A stretch of DNA of 8,803 bases from Planctomycetota bacterium (GTDB lineage Bacteria > Planctomycetota > Phycisphaerae > UBA1845), in NCBI GenBank assembly GCA_022566435.1, contig JADFIX010000099.1, forward strand, positions 1 through 8,803, written 5' to 3'. The notes under the pieces were generated by a model that ran no database searches, was not told where the DNA came from, and saw only the letters and a list, made by a program, of their open reading frames with translations. Below, piece after piece: positions 7,500-8,803 of the stretch. Position numbers and translations under genes: made by a program. Position 1 is the stretch's first letter; every line of letters starts with the position of its first letter.

Positions 7500-8101
7500 T
7501 TGACGACAAAGACATTGTGATGGTGGACGAACCGGTGTTGTCCGTTGGCGAGCGGTTCTATCTACCGCAAATCCTTGACGGTATGCGCACCACCATTCGC
7601 CACCTGTTCAAGACGTTGTTTGGTCGACCTATCACGATCCAGTATCCAGAGGAGCAGCGCGAGCTTCGCGTGGCGAATTATCGCGGTGTGCATCGTTTGA
7701 ATCGCGACGAAAAGGGACGTGTCGCCTGCGTCGCTTGCTATATGTGCGAAACGGCGTGTCCCGCCCATTGCATTCACATCGATGCTGGAGAATCGCCCTG
7801 GGAGGATCGCGAAAAATATCCCATCAAGTTCGATCTGGACGAGTTGCGCTGTATCTATTGCGGCATGTGCGAAGAAGCGTGCCCGGTCGATGCGATCGAG
7901 TTGACGACAGAATTCAGCCTCGTTTCGCGTACACGGGAGGAGATGATACTCGACAAGGAGGAGTTGCTCGCCATCCACGATCGTACCGTGGCTGAAAAGC
8001 CGCGGAAAAACCCACGTATTACGGGATATGAGAACACCGGTGATCGACCCCGCGAGCCGGCGAAGAATCGAACGAATCTCGCAAAGGAAGAGGGTGCGTG
8101 A
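7496..8101 (+). CDS. nuoI: NADH-quinone oxidoreductase subunit I (NuoI), 2x[4Fe-4S] ferredoxin-like
   Basis: NuoI (TYKY/PSST-partner subunit) holds clusters N6a and N6b and hands electrons to N2 in NuoB. The 201-residue product has two ferredoxin motifs: C78-x2-C81-x2-C84-x3-C88-P and C119-x2-C122-x2-C125-x3-C129-P. The fourth cysteine of each motif serves the other cluster. The N-terminal part (about 20-50) contains the amphipathic helix region (IRHLFKTLFGRP) typical of the family, followed by YPEEQ. The frame is open well upstream inside nuoH, but family length and the ATGA overlap with the nuoH stop place the start at 7496; ATG 7520 is an alternative giving eight residues fewer. A polar, basic tail of about 30 residues (after about 170) makes it slightly longer than E. 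coli NuoI (about 180). The overlaps with nuoH and nuoJ suggest translational coupling. Confidence 0.97.
   Translation: MIDDKDIVMVDEPVLSVGERFYLPQILDGMRTTIRHLFKTLFGRPITIQYPEEQRELRVANYRGVHRLNRDEKGRVACVACYMCETACPAHCIHIDAGESPWEDREKYPIKFDLDELRCIYCGMCEEACPVDAIELTTEFSLVSRTREEMILDKEELLAIHDRTVAEKPRKNPRITGYENTGDRPREPAKNRTNLAKEEGA
8086..8094 (+). promoter_or_regulatory. Shine-Dalgarno site for nuoJ
   Basis: GGAAGAGGG lies 3-7 bases before the GTG at 8098. It is the strongest ribosome binding site in the window and sits inside the 3' end of nuoI. It supports GTG 8098 as the nuoJ start. No ATG, GTG or TTG occurs in that frame between the upstream in-frame stop at 8041 and 8098. Confidence 0.65.
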
Positions 8102-8803
8102 GCCTCACAACCGCCTATCTACTGTACTTCGTTTTCGCACTCGGCGGGGCGGGGCTCTATTTTCTGCTTCCTCAAGGTGATCGGCCGCGTACGGCGGTCG
8201 GCGGCGTGCTCGGGCTCGGTGCGCTCGTCGTTTGGTTAAGCATCCTCGCGTTCGGCGGTCTGGCGGACGCCGGCGTGTCAGGCTACTTCTATCTCTTCGC
8301 CACCATCGCCGTCGTCGCCGCCGTGAGGGTGGTGACTCATGTCAGGCCCGTCTACAGCGCGTTGTATTTCATCATGGTGGTGGTCGCGGTCGCGGCGCTG
8401 TTGGTTCTGCAAGGTGCGGAGTTTCTGGCCGTTGCGCTCATTATCATCTACGCAGGTGCGATCCTTGTGACCTATTTGTTTGTGATCATGCTTGCGAGTC
8501 AGGGTGGCTCGCCGGCCTACGACGGGCGGGCGCGCGAGCCTTTCATGGCGGTGCTGGGCGGTTTCGTCTTGATGGCGGCGGTGGCTGGTCGGGCGGGCGA
8601 AATGCCCGTCTCCGTGGCAGAGCCACCCGCTGCCCGCTTGACGTCGGACGCCGCGCTGGTGGAATCCTCCGGAAGCAACACGCTCGACATCGGCGCGATC
8701 GTGATGACCAAATATGTCGTTGCCCTGGAGATCGCGGGCGCGCTGTTGTTGATCGCGATGGTGGGGGCCATCGCGTTGTCTAAGAAGAGAGTTCCTGTGG
8801 AAG
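8098..8803 (+). CDS. nuoJ: NADH-quinone oxidoreductase subunit J (NuoJ), 3'-truncated by window edge, N-terminally extended
   Basis: NuoJ (ND6-type) is a small membrane subunit whose third helix, with its pi-bulge, links quinone chemistry to proton pumping. The frame starts at GTG 8098, overlapping the nuoI stop (GTGA), and stays open to the window end, giving 235 complete codons. The core is clear: VRVVTHVRPVYSALYF (76-91), then GAEFLAVALIIIYAGAILV with LFVIML (106-132), the conserved third-helix region, then a last helix YVVALEIAGALLLIAMVGAIAL ahead of KKR. The usual family start aligns near residue 62. About 60 residues precede it, containing two extra hydrophobic segments (about 5-24 and 33-53). 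The loop between the fourth and last helices (about 155-200) is rich in Ser, Ala and Pro. The stop codon is outside the window. Confidence 0.93.
   Translation, partial: MSLTTAYLLYFVFALGGAGLYFLLPQGDRPRTAVGGVLGLGALVVWLSILAFGGLADAGVSGYFYLFATIAVVAAVRVVTHVRPVYSALYFIMVVVAVAALLVLQGAEFLAVALIIIYAGAILVTYLFVIMLASQGGSPAYDGRAREPFMAVLGGFVLMAAVAGRAGEMPVSVAEPPAARLTSDAALVESSGSNTLDIGAIVMTKYVVALEIAGALLLIAMVGAIALSKKRVPVE

Noticed and set aside
8232..8783. A 183-codon Arg/Gly-rich plus-strand frame at the right end
   Set aside because: It lies over nuoJ in another frame. The NuoJ frame, with its conserved helix signatures, explains the sequence.

Overview
This window is the middle of a bacterial nuo operon, encoding the proton-pumping NADH:quinone oxidoreductase (respiratory complex I). 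All genes lie on the plus strand in the order nuoD (5' end missing), nuoE, a polytopic membrane protein of uncertain function, nuoF, nuoG, nuoH, nuoI, nuoJ (3' end missing). The calls rest on iron-sulfur cysteine patterns, FMN/NADH site motifs and membrane signature segments read directly from the translations. No tRNA, rRNA, CRISPR array, transposase, integrase or recognisable mobile element was seen.

Layout. 1-1161 nuoD; 1205-1861 nuoE; 1968-3182 the inserted membrane gene, whose product resembles GT-C-type glycosyltransferases; 3255-4562 nuoF; 4616-6241 nuoG; 6279-7499 nuoH; 7496-8101 nuoI; 8098-8803 nuoJ. The last three genes are chained by stop/start overlaps (ATGA, then GTGA). The earlier ones are separated by 36-106 bases. 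No gap exceeds 300 bases. NuoE, NuoF and NuoG form the peripheral electron-input module (NADH to FMN to Fe-S chain). NuoD and NuoI form the connecting module that passes electrons to quinone. NuoH and NuoJ are membrane subunits, with NuoH forming part of the quinone chamber.

Organism. The DNA is moderately GC-rich and most genes have poor Shine-Dalgarno sequences. NuoD is of the type that reads THTTLR near the quinone-site histidine, NuoG is short, and NuoJ has extra N-terminal helices. Together these suggest a member of the Planctomycetota or a related deep-branching group. That is an inference from remembered sequence flavour, not a search result, and should be held loosely.

What stands out. 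The core is an ordinary complex I operon, and I do not see a new defence, mobile or biosynthetic system. The points worth a second look are: the unrelated-looking membrane gene splitting nuoE from nuoF; a Gly-to-Pro change with further substitutions in a normally near-invariant NuoF loop; a NuoG that keeps all cluster ligands, including N7, but has lost most of the molybdopterin-type domain; a C-terminal tail on NuoE; two extra predicted helices at the NuoJ N-terminus; and small hairpins in two of the intergenic gaps.
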